Below, piece by piece: positions 9,225-18,356 of a DNA stretch of 64,000 nucleotides. A program made the translations under genes and the position numbers. The notes under the pieces are model-generated. The model saw only the letters and a program-made list of their open reading frames with translations. It did no database searches and was not told where the DNA came from. Origin of the DNA: Parabacteroides faecalis (GTDB lineage: Bacteria > Bacteroidota > Bacteroidia > Bacteroidales > Tannerellaceae); assembly GCF_022809355.1 (NCBI RefSeq), contig NZ_JAKZMM010000014.1, positions 1 through 64,000 of the forward strand. The letters are read 5' to 3'. Position 1 is the stretch's first letter. The number at the start of each line of letters is the position of its first letter.

Positions 9225-10118
9225 TCAACTCTTTTGATAGGCCAGCGGAGTCATTCCGGTCATCCGTTTGAAGAACTTGCAGAAGAAAGAGGTATTGGGG
9301 AAATTCAGCTCATCAGCTATCTGATAAATCAATTTGTTGCTGTATTTCAGTAAGACTTTCGCCTCGATAATAACGGCTTCGTTAATCCAGTCCATCACCG
9401 TCCGGTTGCTGGCTTGCCGAATCAGACTGTTCAGATACCGAGGAGTAAGACATAGCTTGTCGGCATAGAAAGACACATTCCGTTCCTGACTGGCATATTG
9501 ATTGACCAACTGGATGAACTGATTGAATACTTGCTCCTGCCGCGACTGGTGTTTCTCTTCGTACAGCATCTGTTCTTGCAACAGGCAGGACAAATAATGA
9601 AACAAACCAAATACCAAGTGACGGATTACCTCCCGTTGCCAGCCTTTGGTCTGCAAGGTTTGCCAAATCGTCTGATAATATTGTTCCACACAAAGTGCTT
9701 CTTCCTCTTTCAAGGGAAGAAATACATTCAGCATTCCGTTCAAATACTTCTGCAGCAAATCGGAAGGCTTGGGCTCGCAGATAAAATCATTCTGGAAAAC
9801 CAAGAATCGTACTTGCTCGGCTTTGGATATATCCTCAATCTGCGCAATTACGCCCGGCGAAAGGATAACAACAGCCGGCGCTTTTACATGGAAAGTCTGT
9901 AAGCGGACATGCATAATACCTTCTCCTTTCAAGAGCAAGACGATACGCCCTTCCGTTAACCGGTACGGCAGTCCACGAACCATCCGCGTACGGATCTCTT
10001 CATCGACCGCATTCAGTATGCCGAATTCCGGCAACAGAATGCGGTTCTTATTTCGCATATCTATCTGAAAGCGGTTAATCTCTTCCAGACCTAACCTGAT
10101 GGGCTGATTGTTTTTCAT
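9225..10118 (-). CDS. AraC family transcriptional regulator
   Basis: This 297-residue regulator has a cupin-like N-terminal sensor half and a C-terminal AraC-type double helix-turn-helix. The last 90 residues contain YADKLCLTPRYLNSLIRQ and end in NFPNTSFFCKFFKRMTGMTP, the classic AraC second-helix region. The start lies 10 bp after the stop of the Ca/Na antiporter gene, so it is probably the last gene of a GH92, antiporter, regulator operon. It could also act on the divergent-looking unit next to it. The ligand is unknown. Confidence 0.92.
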   Translation of the reverse strand: MKNNQPIRLGLEEINRFQIDMRNKNRILLPEFGILNAVDEEIRTRMVRGLPYRLTEGRIVLLLKGEGIMHVRLQTFHVKAPAVVILSPGVIAQIEDISKAEQVRFLVFQNDFICEPKPSDLLQKYLNGMLNVFLPLKEEEALCVEQYYQTIWQTLQTKGWQREVIRHLVFGLFHYLSCLLQEQMLYEEKHQSRQEQVFNQFIQLVNQYASQERNVSFYADKLCLTPRYLNSLIRQASNRTVMDWINEAVIIEAKVLLKYSNKLIYQIADELNFPNTSFFCKFFKRMTGMTPLAYQKS

Positions 10119-10128
10119 GGCTATTCAT

Positions 10129-11103
10129 TCAGACACTCGCCTGCTGAGAGATCAAATAAGCTGTATAAGCCACATAACAAACCACCAGCAAAGCACCTTC
10201 GATACGAGTGATGGTCCGTTTCTTGAAGAACCAGCCAACCAGCCAGAATAGCAGAGAGGAACCAATCAATACGGCTACATCTACATTATTGATATTCCCC
10301 ATCGGCAACGGAGAAACGCTTGCACTACAACCCAGCACGAAGAAGATATTGAATAAATTACTACCAATTACGTTTCCAATGGCTATACCTGAATTCTTCT
10401 TCAAGGCTGCCGTGATAGAGGTTGCCAATTCAGGTAAAGAAGTTCCACCGGCAACCAATGTCAAACCAATGATGGACTCACTGACGCCTAACGAACGGGC
10501 AATCCCACTGGCGCCTTCTACAAACAATTGTCCGCCACCAATCAGTCCGGCCAGACCACCCAAGATAAACAAAGCGGATTTCCAACCCGGCATCTCTTTG
10601 ATCTTCTGTTCTTCACCAGATTCAGTATCCGATCCGTTGCGGGCAATGGCAAAGGTATAACGCATGAAGATCAAGAAAAAGGCCAGCAATACCAAACCAT
10701 CAATCCGACTGATGACGTTCACCGACCCACCGTCTAATAAAATGTCGTTGGCAAAGAAAGCCAGGACAAACGACGATAAAATAACCAACGGTATTTCCTT
10801 ACTCATCGTGCCCTCGCCTACTTTCATAGGCAAGACCAAAGCTGTACAACCAATAATCATCAGGATATTGAAGATATTACTTCCGACTACGTTACCGATA
10901 GCCATTTCCGCACTGCCTTTGATGGACGACAACAAACTGATGACCAATTCGGGGGCTGATGTACCGAAAGCCACAATAGTCAAACCAATTACCAAATCCG
11001 AAATCCGGAATTTCTTTGCCACGGCTGCCGAGCCGTCGGTCAATGCATTGGCGCCTATCAGAATAAGCGCCAATCCTCCTATCAAACAGATTAAATCTAA
11101 CAT
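10129..11103 (-). CDS. Calcium/sodium antiporter (CaCA family)
   Basis: This 324-residue membrane protein is made of two homologous halves of about five helices. Each half carries the cation-binding alpha-repeat: FGTSAPELVISL near residue 48 and AGGTSLPELATSI near residue 217, with the ion-coordinating Glu in both. It resembles YrbG-type K+-independent exchangers. A hydrophilic loop near residues 155-170 separates the halves. It lies 27 bp after GH92 and 10 bp before the AraC gene, so it is probably co-transcribed with both. The link between Ca2+ export and a calcium-dependent GH92 enzyme is suggestive but inferred. Confidence 0.93.
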   Translation of the reverse strand: MLDLICLIGGLALILIGANALTDGSAAVAKKFRISDLVIGLTIVAFGTSAPELVISLLSSIKGSAEMAIGNVVGSNIFNILMIIGCTALVLPMKVGEGTMSKEIPLVILSSFVLAFFANDILLDGGSVNVISRIDGLVLLAFFLIFMRYTFAIARNGSDTESGEEQKIKEMPGWKSALFILGGLAGLIGGGQLFVEGASGIARSLGVSESIIGLTLVAGGTSLPELATSITAALKKNSGIAIGNVIGSNLFNIFFVLGCSASVSPLPMGNINNVDVAVLIGSSLLFWLVGWFFKKRTITRIEGALLVVCYVAYTAYLISQQASV

Positions 11104-11130
11104 GTATTTTATATTAAACTATACGTTATC

Positions 11131-13341
11131 TTATTCATACCAAACGGGACCCGGCTTGTTGCCCATAACAAAATGAATCGTATCGCCCTGCATAATCATC
11201 TCGTGGGTGATATAACTCTTGTTGTATGGCTGTCCGTTTACAGTAACCGACTGGATATAGATATTTTCATCACTCACATTCTCTGCCCGGACAACAAAGG
11301 TCTTGCCGTTTGCCAAATACATCTTCACTTCGGGGAAGATCGGCGAACCGATTTCATATAGTCCGCTTATCGGATCTACTGGATAGAATCCCATGGCACT
11401 GAATACATACCACGATGACATCTGTCCGCAATCTTCGTTACCGCAAATACCGTCTGGCGTATTCTTATATAAAGTATGCATTACCTGAGCTGCATATTGC
11501 TGCGTCTTCCAAGGCTGCTTTACCCGATTGTATAAATAAATCACATGATGACCCGGTTCGTTGCCATGCGCATACTGGCCAATCATTCCGGTACTGAAAA
11601 TCGGCAGCTTGCTCTTGTCGGCCGTTTCATACGTGAACATACTGTCCAGACGTTCGGCAAAGCGGGCTTCACCTCCGGTCAGTTCAATCAGGCCATCGAT
11701 ATCATGGGCTACCGACCAATAGTATTGCCATCCATTACTTTCACAAATATCTTCGATATAGGCTTCCGGATCATAGTTCGGGATAAAGTTTCCTTTCGAA
11801 TCACGCGGCTGCATGAACGAAGTCTCCGGATTGAATACGTTTCTATAGTTTTGTGAACGGCGATAGAACTCGTCGGCAATCTCCTTCTCTCCCATCGCTT
11901 CTGCCATACGGGCGATGCAATAATCATCGTAGGCATATTCCATTGTCTTCGACATCGACCAGTTTTCATGATCACATGCTACATAACCTTTTTCCTTATA
12001 GAAACCAATCGAACGATAATCATCCCGGTTGGCTGTTGTTACGCAAGCTTCGAGGGCTTTTACCGGATCAAAGTCGCCGATTCCTTTCAGATAAGCATCC
12101 ACAATTACCGGAACCGCATGATAACCGATCATCATATCGGTCTCCCAACCATACAGGTTCCACAACGGAAGCGCTCCGTTCTGCTCATAAAAATGAAGGA
12201 AACACTGAATCATATCGCTTACCCGCTCCGGCTGGAGATAGGTAAACAACGGATGAGAAGCACGATACGTATCCCATAAAGAGAAAGTCGAATAGTTTGT
12301 CCATCCTTCAGCCTGATGTACTTGTCCGTCCGGACCAAAATACGAACCATCTACATCCGAATAGATTGTCGGTGCCAGCATCGCATGATACATCGCCGTA
12401 TAGAAAATCGTTTTCTTATCGGCATCATCAGATGTCACCTCGATCTTCGCCAGTTCTTTCGTCCAATTCTCCTGAGCCTGCTTCATATAGAAATCAAAGT
12501 CATCCTTCGGAGCTTCGGCTTCCAGGTTGCGGGCCGCAGCTTCCATACTGGTACCCGACAGTGCTGTCGTTACCAGAATTTCTTCGTTTTGCTTGGTCTT
12601 GAAATCGAAACGGGCAATGGCAGCCGTACCGATACGTCCTTTGTCCTTCGTCGTGATGGCGGTTGTATCCAGCTGGAAGGCATCAAACGGACGGGAGAAA
12701 CGGGTTTGGAAATAGATGTATTGCTTCGGCGACCAGCCCCATGAATGGCGATATCCGCGGATGGTGCACGAATCGACTACTTCGATATGCGAATCGGCAG
12801 TAAAGTCCCAGTTCATCGCTTTCTTCAGATTCAAGAAGATAGACGATTCTGCTTCGGGGAAGGTATAACGCTGGATACCGCAGCGCTCTGTTGCCGTCAG
12901 TTCTACATTAATATTATAGTCTTTCAGTAATACCCGGTAATATCCGGCAGAAGCCGACTCGTCATTATGCGAGAACGAAGAATAAATTCCCAACGGTTCT
13001 GCTCCCGTCTTATACGGATTCGTGACGGGCATAAAGGAAATATCATATAAGTCACCGGCACCTGTTCCTGAAAGGTGTGTATGACTAAATCCGGCAATTG
13101 TCGAATCCGGATAGTAATAACCGGAGATACGGTCCCAACCCGGCAATCCGTTGTCCGGGCTCAATTGCACCATACCAAACGGTACCTGAGCTCCCGGATA
13201 GGTATTTCCGGTAAAGTCTGTACCGATCATCGGATTCGTATATCCGATCAAATCTTCCTCAACCTTTTCTTGAGGTGCAGGTGTACACGCCAACCCCATG
13301 CACAACGGCAAGGCGAACCAGAAAGCATATTTGTGTTTCAT
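11131..13341 (-). CDS. GH92 family alpha-mannosidase lipoprotein
   Basis: This 736-residue protein has a lipoprotein signal (lipobox GLAC, Cys 19) and the full GH92 fold. GH92 enzymes are calcium-dependent exo-alpha-mannosidases that trim host or yeast N-glycans. Family hallmarks seen here are GYTNPMIGTDFTGNTYPGAQ near the N-terminus, GFSHTHLSGTGAGD near residue 84, the catalytic-domain stretch SLWDTYRASHPL, and GNEDCGQMSSWYVFSAMGFYP near the C-terminus. The residue after the lipid Cys is Thr, without a strong run of acidic residues, so surface export is uncertain. It heads a likely operon with the antiporter and AraC regulator, and a consensus -7 element lies 40 bp upstream of the start. Which mannose linkage it cuts cannot be read from the sequence. 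Confidence 0.95.
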   Translation of the reverse strand: MKHKYAFWFALPLCMGLACTPAPQEKVEEDLIGYTNPMIGTDFTGNTYPGAQVPFGMVQLSPDNGLPGWDRISGYYYPDSTIAGFSHTHLSGTGAGDLYDISFMPVTNPYKTGAEPLGIYSSFSHNDESASAGYYRVLLKDYNINVELTATERCGIQRYTFPEAESSIFLNLKKAMNWDFTADSHIEVVDSCTIRGYRHSWGWSPKQYIYFQTRFSRPFDAFQLDTTAITTKDKGRIGTAAIARFDFKTKQNEEILVTTALSGTSMEAAARNLEAEAPKDDFDFYMKQAQENWTKELAKIEVTSDDADKKTIFYTAMYHAMLAPTIYSDVDGSYFGPDGQVHQAEGWTNYSTFSLWDTYRASHPLFTYLQPERVSDMIQCFLHFYEQNGALPLWNLYGWETDMMIGYHAVPVIVDAYLKGIGDFDPVKALEACVTTANRDDYRSIGFYKEKGYVACDHENWSMSKTMEYAYDDYCIARMAEAMGEKEIADEFYRRSQNYRNVFNPETSFMQPRDSKGNFIPNYDPEAYIEDICESNGWQYYWSVAHDIDGLIELTGGEARFAERLDSMFTYETADKSKLPIFSTGMIGQYAHGNEPGHHVIYLYNRVKQPWKTQQYAAQVMHTLYKNTPDGICGNEDCGQMSSWYVFSAMGFYPVDPISGLYEIGSPIFPEVKMYLANGKTFVVRAENVSDENIYIQSVTVNGQPYNKSYITHEMIMQGDTIHFVMGNKPGPVWYE

Positions 13342-13380
13342 GCTTATGAATGTATTAATTGTTTATAGTTTTCATCTTTG

Positions 13381-13412
13381 CAAATGTATAGAAAAATCAG
13401 ATGGAATACAAC
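13381..13412 (-). promoter_or_regulatory. Promoter for the GH92 operon
   Basis: On the minus strand TACATTTG (13381-13388) fits TAnnTTTG, and GTTG (13409-13412) is a three-of-four match to the -33 TTTG at a 20-bp spacer. The upstream end overlaps the last codons of the HU-like gene. Confidence 0.55.
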
Positions 13413-13981
13413 CACATCCCGCCAAAACGTTCGCGGCGCAGCTTCCCTTCTTCAACCATCCGGCGCAAATCGACCGAGGCTTTGTTGCGTCCGCATTCGT
13501 TGAGCGAAGCATATTCCTTTCCAGTGATATGAGGATGTTCCTGCAAATAAGCCAAGGTACGTTCTTCCCGCTCTGTATCTGTCAGTCCCGAAGGTGTCTC
13601 TTCGTCCACCCGCCTCAACGACATCGCACGCAAACGTTCACGTAACTTACCCGACGACCGGAAATGAACATCCCGAAAACGAATGGATTCAGCCCGAACT
13701 TTCTTGTCTTCAAGCGGACGATGTGTCAGAACGGCGCTGAAAGTTCCTATCCCTTCAAGCTCTACATTCCGGCCGTTATTCAACGACTCGACAATCAGAT
13801 CCTGCAACACTTGCAAAGCCGCCTTCAAATCGGCTGGCGACAAAGCCGTCCGCTCGCGTACCTGATCGATCAGTTCACCTGAACGGGCCGTCATTTCAGG
13901 AGCAAAACGCGCATGATATAATACCTTTCCGTCCGATTTACGGGCAGTCAAATTCTTTACCAACTTGTAATTTGCTGTCAT
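13397..13981 (-). CDS. HU-like DNA-binding protein with C-terminal winged-helix region
   Basis: This 194-residue protein has about 115 N-terminal residues matching the HU/IHF-like fold of the Bacteroidetes HU-related family. GRNVELEGIGTFSAVL is the beta-arm entry motif that corresponds to the conserved GFGxF of HU. After residue 130 there is an extra small domain, KEYASLNECGRNKASVDLRR, that looks like a winged helix. The family is thought to be nucleoid-associated, though its specific targets are not known. It is monocistronic: a hairpin array lies upstream of its start and the GH92 promoter begins inside its 3' end. Confidence 0.88.
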   Translation of the reverse strand: MTANYKLVKNLTARKSDGKVLYHARFAPEMTARSGELIDQVRERTALSPADLKAALQVLQDLIVESLNNGRNVELEGIGTFSAVLTHRPLEDKKVRAESIRFRDVHFRSSGKLRERLRAMSLRRVDEETPSGLTDTEREERTLAYLQEHPHITGKEYASLNECGRNKASVDLRRMVEEGKLRRERFGGMWLYSI

Positions 13982-14086
13982 TATTCCCCTTCCTTTCTGT
14001 TTATTCCTCCGTACCGTTATCTGTTTCCTCCCGGGAAACTAATACCTGTCTAACGGAGATTTATGTTAAAACCAACGAGACCTTAT

Positions 14087-14219
14087 CCTTCCTCCGGTCG
14101 AAGGATGGGTTTCCTCCGATCGGGGGACACTATTCCTCCGGTCGAAGGATGGGTTTCCTCCGATCGGGGGACACTATTCCTCCGGCCGAAGGACACCTTT
14201 CCTTCGATCGGAGGAAAGA
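14087..14219. repeat. Palindrome array B: six units with a 22-bp period
   Basis: Six 14-bp near-palindromes start at 14091, 14113, 14135, 14157, 14179 and 14201, exactly 22 bp apart, with 8-bp spacers. Two forms alternate, CCTCCGGTCGAAGG and CCTCCGATCGGGGG, so the higher-order period is 44 bp. The first two 44-bp copies are nearly identical and the third has diverged (CCTCCGGCCGAAGG, then CCTTCGATCGGAGG). Most units are centred on GATC or GGTC. The array lies between the tatC terminator and the start of the HU-like gene, and no coding potential is credible here. Confidence 0.85.
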
Positions 14220-14295
14220 TAACATCCTGTATGCAAAGATATAGTTTGTAACGAGAAAAGCAATAAGGATCAACAGATTTATACGAAAGTTACCG

Positions 14296-14344
14296 ACAAA
14301 AAAAGATCGCCCCGACAGAGATTCAATCTGCCGAAGCGATCTTT
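14296..14344 (-). terminator. Rho-independent terminator of tatAC
   Basis: The outer stem is AAAGATCGC (14302-14310 on the plus strand) with GCGATCTTT (14336-14344), continued by an inner stem with G-U pairs. On the minus strand it is followed by a run of seven T. It lies 29 bp after the tatC stop codon. Confidence 0.88.
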
Positions 14345-14372
14345 CTATTCAGATAAATGAACTTTATTGTTT

Positions 14373-15197
14373 TTATTCCGTTTCGAGCGCCGTTTCTTCC
14401 TCGTCTTCTTTCGGTGCTTTCTTTACGAAGAATGCACTCAACTCATATAGCCCATAAAGCGGGAAAAAGACGATACCCAACGTAAACGGATCACTACTTG
14501 GCGTAATAAAGGCAGCAGCTACCAACAAAGCGACAATGGCATGCCGGCGGTACTTGTGGAAGAATGAGCGGTTCAACACACCAACCTGCGACAAAAGCCA
14601 CGACACGAGCGGCATCTCAAAGACGATTCCCATCACAAAAATAAGCATCAGGAAATTGTCCATATACGAATCCAAAGATACTTGCTCGACAATCGCTTCA
14701 CTCAACTGATAAGTAGCCAAAAACCGAAGCGTCATCGGAAACACCAGGAAGTAACCAACAGCACAACCAACGAAAAACATGATTGTACCGCACATAAATA
14801 CCCAGCGGACGTTTTTCTTTTCGTTCTCATACAAAGCCGGACTGATAAACTTCCAGATCTCGTACATCATATACGGGAATGTCAGTAAAAGAGCCAGCCA
14901 GAACGAAGTCGTCATGTGGGTAAAAAACTGCGACGCCAACTTGATATTGACAATATTCACATGGAAATCATCATTGCAAAAATCAGGCAGAACGGAAAGA
15001 ACCGAACTGATCTTGCACATTTCCCTGTACGTAATAAAATCAGAATAACAAGGAGCCGTCACCACATTGTCAAACAACCACGGCATTACCGAGAAACCGG
15101 CAATAGCAAAGATAAATAGAGCTACAATGATGCGAAATAAGGTCCAACGAAGTTCTTCCAGGTGATCCCAGAATGACATTTCATCTTGTTGTTCCAT
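14373..15197 (-). CDS. tatC: Twin-arginine translocase subunit TatC
   Basis: This 274-residue inner-membrane protein has six hydrophobic segments and the conserved N-terminal FWDHLEELRWTLFRI motif that recognises twin-arginine signal peptides. A Bacteroidetes-type periplasmic insertion (about residues 40-75) separates TM1 and TM2. TatC forms the receptor for folded exported proteins. It starts 5 bp after tatA on the same strand, so the two are one operon ended by a strong terminator. The C-terminal tail is acidic (EDEEETALETE). Confidence 0.96.
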   Translation of the reverse strand: MEQQDEMSFWDHLEELRWTLFRIIVALFIFAIAGFSVMPWLFDNVVTAPCYSDFITYREMCKISSVLSVLPDFCNDDFHVNIVNIKLASQFFTHMTTSFWLALLLTFPYMMYEIWKFISPALYENEKKNVRWVFMCGTIMFFVGCAVGYFLVFPMTLRFLATYQLSEAIVEQVSLDSYMDNFLMLIFVMGIVFEMPLVSWLLSQVGVLNRSFFHKYRRHAIVALLVAAAFITPSSDPFTLGIVFFPLYGLYELSAFFVKKAPKEDEEETALETE

Positions 15198-15202
15198 CTT
15201 TC

Positions 15203-15403
15203 TTACTTACCTTTGTTTTCCGTATCGTCAACTTTGATATCTTCTTCTAAGCCCTTAACGCCGTCTTTAAAATTCTTCACTCCCTTACCCAGACCTTTCA
15301 TCAGTTCAGGAATTTTCTTACCACCAAACAACAAAAGCACAATTAAAGCGATAATAATGATTTCGCCTGTTCCCAAATTTCCAATAAATAGTAAATTGTC
15401 CAT
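15203..15403 (-). CDS. tatA: Twin-arginine translocase subunit TatA/E
   Basis: This 66-residue protein has one N-terminal membrane helix, then the family hinge [18 protein letters not shown] and an acidic amphipathic tail. TatA oligomers form the passage for folded substrates. It is the first gene of the tatAC operon and is divergent from fabD, with a TATCTTTG -7 element on the minus strand 48 bp upstream. No tatB-like gene is visible here, in line with minimal two-component Tat systems. Confidence 0.95.
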   Translation of the reverse strand: MDNLLFIGNLGTGEIIIIALIVLLLFGGKKIPELMKGLGKGVKNFKDGVKGLEEDIKVDDTENKGK

Positions 15404-15450
15404 GATATTATTACATTAAAAATAATCTATTAATAAATCTTTAACGGGCA

Positions 15451-15458
15451 CAAAGATA
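15451..15458 (-). promoter_or_regulatory. -7 element for tatAC
   Basis: TATCTTTG on the minus strand fits TAnnTTTG exactly, 48 bp from the tatA start. I see no good -33 match. Confidence 0.55.
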
Positions 15459-15498
15459 CTATTTGAAATGAATTATACCCACATTATTCGAAATTTAT

Positions 15499-15506
15499 TA
15501 CCTTTG
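15499..15506 (+). promoter_or_regulatory. -7 element for fabD
   Basis: TACCTTTG on the plus strand fits TAnnTTTG exactly, 42 bp before the fabD start. It faces away from the tatA element in the same divergent gap. The -33 box is weak. Confidence 0.6.
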
Positions 15507-15547
15507 TGCCGTCTTAAAAAACTAAAATTAGAAAATTATTAAGAAAC

Positions 15548-16429
15548 ATGAAAGCGTATGTATTCCCCGGTCAGGGCGCGCAGTTTGTAGGTATGGGCAA
15601 AGACCTGTACGACAACAATTCTCTTGCTAAAGAGATGTTTGAAAAAGCGAACGATATTCTGGGATTCCGTATTACGGATCTGATGTTCGCAGGTACAGAT
15701 GAAGATTTGAAACAAACGAAAGTTACTCAGCCTGCTATCTTCCTTCACTCCGTGATCCTGGCTAAAACATTGGGCGAAGAGTTCCAGCCGGATATGACTG
15801 CAGGTCATTCCTTAGGAGAATTCTCTGCATTGGTTGCAGCCGGAGCTTTATCGTTCGAAGATGGTTTGGTATTGGTTTCAAAACGAGCCATGGCAATGCA
15901 GAAAGCTTGTGAAAAGACACCGTCAACAATGGCAGCTGTATTGGCTTTGCCGGATGCAAAGGTTGAAGAAATCTGTGCAAGCATTCAAGACGAAGTAGTA
16001 GTTTGCGCCAATTACAATTGCCCGGGACAATTAGTTATTTCAGGAACAATTCCGGGTATCGATGCTGCTTGCGAAAAGATGCTGGCTGCTGGTGCTAAAC
16101 GCGCCTTGAAGCTGAAAGTAGGTGGAGCCTTCCATTCTCCGTTAATGGAACCGGCACGCGCAGAACTGGCTGCAGCCATCGAAGCTACTTCATTCAAAGC
16201 TCCGTCTTGTCCGGTTTATCAGAACGTAAGTACAAAAGGTGAAACTTGTCCGGATACCATCAAGGCTAATTTGATTGCTCAGCTGACAGCTCCGGTTCGC
16301 TGGACTCAGTCTGTTCAGAACATGATTGCTGATGGAGCTACTCACTTTATCGAATTAGGTCCGGGTGCTGTACTGCAGGGTCTGATCAAGAAGATCAACA
16401 AAGAAGTTACAACGGAAGGTAAACAATAA
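15548..16429 (+). CDS. fabD: Malonyl-CoA:ACP transacylase FabD
   Basis: This 293-residue cytosolic enzyme transfers malonyl from CoA to acyl carrier protein, the entry step of fatty acid elongation. The N-terminal FPGQGAQ motif, the nucleophile elbow GHSLGEFSAL with Ser 88, and the catalytic-His region GGAFHSPLM are all present. Length is standard. It has its own promoter and a strong terminator directly after the stop, so it is a single-gene unit. Confidence 0.97.
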   Translation: MKAYVFPGQGAQFVGMGKDLYDNNSLAKEMFEKANDILGFRITDLMFAGTDEDLKQTKVTQPAIFLHSVILAKTLGEEFQPDMTAGHSLGEFSALVAAGALSFEDGLVLVSKRAMAMQKACEKTPSTMAAVLALPDAKVEEICASIQDEVVVCANYNCPGQLVISGTIPGIDAACEKMLAAGAKRALKLKVGGAFHSPLMEPARAELAAAIEATSFKAPSCPVYQNVSTKGETCPDTIKANLIAQLTAPVRWTQSVQNMIADGATHFIELGPGAVLQGLIKKINKEVTTEGKQ

Positions 16430-16453
16430 TCTTTGCAGATTATCCTTTCCTAC

Positions 16454-16510
16454 TCAATCATTGCCGTGTGTCGTCTGAATGATGACGGATACGGCAATGA
16501 TTGATTTTTC
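16454..16510 (+). terminator. Terminator of fabD
   Basis: TCAATCATTGCCGT (16454-16467) pairs perfectly with ACGGCAATGATTGA (16491-16504), followed by TTTTTC. This gives a 14-bp stem with a 23-nt loop between fabD and recR. Confidence 0.9.
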
Positions 16511-16536
16511 ATACGATTTATAGCTGTTTTCCATTC

Positions 16537-17160
16537 ATGAACAACAAATATCCTTCTGCTTTATTGGAGAATGCCGTCAATGAACTGGCATCTTTACCCG
16601 GAGTCGGCCGGAAAACGGCTCTTCGACTGGCTTTACATATTCTGCGCCGGGACGTACCGTATGCAGAAAGTTTTGCCAAAGCAATCGTGGACTTGCGGCG
16701 TGAGATCAAATATTGCCGGGTCTGCCACAACATCTGCGACGAAGATATTTGTTCTATCTGTGCCAATCCGGCACGCGACCATTCATTGGTATGCGTAGTG
16801 GAGAACATTAAAGAAGTCATGGCGATCGAAAACACCGGACAGTTTCGCGGAGTTTATCATGTCTTGGGCGGAATCATTTCTCCTATGGATGGTATTGGTC
16901 CCAGCGATTTGCAAATAGACAGTCTGGTAGAACGTGTCAAGACAGGAGAAGTAAAAGAAGTGATCCTGGCCTTGAGTACGACAATGGAAGGAGATACGAC
17001 CAATTTCTTCATCTACCGTAAGCTATCTCCATTCGATGTAAAGATAAGTGTCATTGCCCGTGGAGTTTCCATTGGGGATGAAATCGAATATGCCGATGAA
17101 GTAACCTTGGGCCGTTCCATCTTGAACCGGACCAGCTTCAATGATGCTATCAAACTTTAA
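16537..17160 (+). CDS. recR: Recombination mediator RecR
   Basis: This 207-residue protein has an N-terminal helix-hairpin-helix ([17 protein letters not shown]), a four-cysteine zinc finger (Cys 60, 63, 72, 75), and a Toprim domain beginning [14 protein letters not shown]. RecR works with RecO and RecF to load RecA at gaps. I choose the ATG at 16537 ([10 protein letters not shown]), since translation from any earlier point would begin inside the fabD terminator. It leads an apparent operon with the glycosyltransferase 16 bp downstream. Confidence 0.96.
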   Translation: MNNKYPSALLENAVNELASLPGVGRKTALRLALHILRRDVPYAESFAKAIVDLRREIKYCRVCHNICDEDICSICANPARDHSLVCVVENIKEVMAIENTGQFRGVYHVLGGIISPMDGIGPSDLQIDSLVERVKTGEVKEVILALSTTMEGDTTNFFIYRKLSPFDVKISVIARGVSIGDEIEYADEVTLGRSILNRTSFNDAIKL

Positions 17161-17176
17161 TTAATCGGTTTTCTGC

Positions 17177-18349
17177 ATGTACGAGACTCAGTTATCTATT
17201 GTTATTGTCAATTATAATGTCAAATATTTCCTGCAACAGTGTCTGTATTCAGTACGGGCTGCCACGCAAGGACTCGAAACAGATATTTATGTAGTGGATA
17301 ACCATTCGACAGATCAGTCTGTTGAATACCTGCGTCCGTTGTTTCCGGAAGTTACATTCATTGAAAACACTGAGAATGTAGGTTTCGCCAAAGCCAACAA
17401 CCAGGCACTCCGGATCTGTAAAGGAGAATATGTCTTGATACTGAATCCCGATACCGTCATTGGCGAAGAATCCCTGCGAAGTCTTTACTTCTTTATGGAA
17501 GATCATCCCGAAGCCGGAGCCTTAGGACTGAAGATGATTAACGGCAATGGAATATTCCTGGCTGAGAGTAAACGTTCCTTCCCGACACCTTGGGTTTCAT
17601 TCTGCAAGTTATTCGGATTATCCAAACTGTTTCCCAACTCGCCGAAGTATGCCAGCTATGCTTTACCGTATCTTTCACCCGACGAACAACACGAAGTGGA
17701 TGTTCTCTGCGGTGCCTTCATGTTAATGCGTCACGAAGCCCTCGACAAGATCGGATTATTAGACGAAGACTTTTTCATGTATGGCGAGGACATTGATCTT
17801 TCCTATCGTTTTATTCAGGGAGGATACAAAAACTTCTACATGCCGGAACGGATGTTGCATTACAAAGGAGAAAGCACGCAGAAGTTATCCTATCGTTTCC
17901 TCCAACGGTTTTACGGAGCCATGCTGATCTTCTATCGGAAACATTACGCTCAGTCATCTCCGCTATTAAATGGAGCAGTCAAAGCCGCAGTTATGATCAG
18001 AGCCGGTCTGGCTTCGCTCAGTAATATAAAAGGTAAAAAGTCTGCTACACCCAGACATCGTCGCATATTGGTTGTTTGCCGGAAAGAATCTCTGGAAGAA
18101 ACCAAGAAAACAATCGCCCAAAAGTTCCCAACATGTGAACATATCAACTTATGGGACTTAAATGAAGAGCGAATCACAGCAGCCATCTGTCGGAAGAACC
18201 AGATGAAACGTTTTACCGATATTGTATTTGTTTATCCGGATACCCGCTTCGAACAGATGTTCCTGCTTATGGATCTGATGCCAAACAAGCAGATGACTTA
18301 TCACATCTTCCATCGAGAACATAATTTATTTGTTTCACCCGGAAAATAA
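17177..18349 (+). CDS. Glycosyltransferase family 2 protein
   Basis: This 390-residue protein has an N-terminal GT2 (GT-A fold) domain over about 1-260. LSIVIVNYNVKYFLQQCL lies at the start, VVDNHSTDQS near residue 39, LNPDTVIG (the DxD-like metal site) near 95, and GAFMLMRHEALDKIGLLDE with a downstream EDIDLSYR acceptor motif. It resembles rhamnosyltransferases of the cell envelope. The C-terminal 110 residues are a separate domain I do not recognise. It sits between recR and a GNAT acetyltransferase with gaps of 16 and 7 bp. The sugar is not predictable. Confidence 0.9.
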   Translation: MYETQLSIVIVNYNVKYFLQQCLYSVRAATQGLETDIYVVDNHSTDQSVEYLRPLFPEVTFIENTENVGFAKANNQALRICKGEYVLILNPDTVIGEESLRSLYFFMEDHPEAGALGLKMINGNGIFLAESKRSFPTPWVSFCKLFGLSKLFPNSPKYASYALPYLSPDEQHEVDVLCGAFMLMRHEALDKIGLLDEDFFMYGEDIDLSYRFIQGGYKNFYMPERMLHYKGESTQKLSYRFLQRFYGAMLIFYRKHYAQSSPLLNGAVKAAVMIRAGLASLSNIKGKKSATPRHRRILVVCRKESLEETKKTIAQKFPTCEHINLWDLNEERITAAICRKNQMKRFTDIVFVYPDTRFEQMFLLMDLMPNKQMTYHIFHREHNLFVSPGK

Positions 18350-18356
18350 TTGTAGC

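Noticed and set aside
14087-14219. CRISPR-like regular spacing of repeats in arrays A and B
   Set aside because: Spacers are only 6-8 bp and are themselves repeated, units are palindromic throughout, and there are no cas genes in the window.
13972-14251. Plus-strand reading frames through array B
   Set aside because: They are open only because the array is a stop-free multiple repeat; the translation is repetitive and there is no start context.
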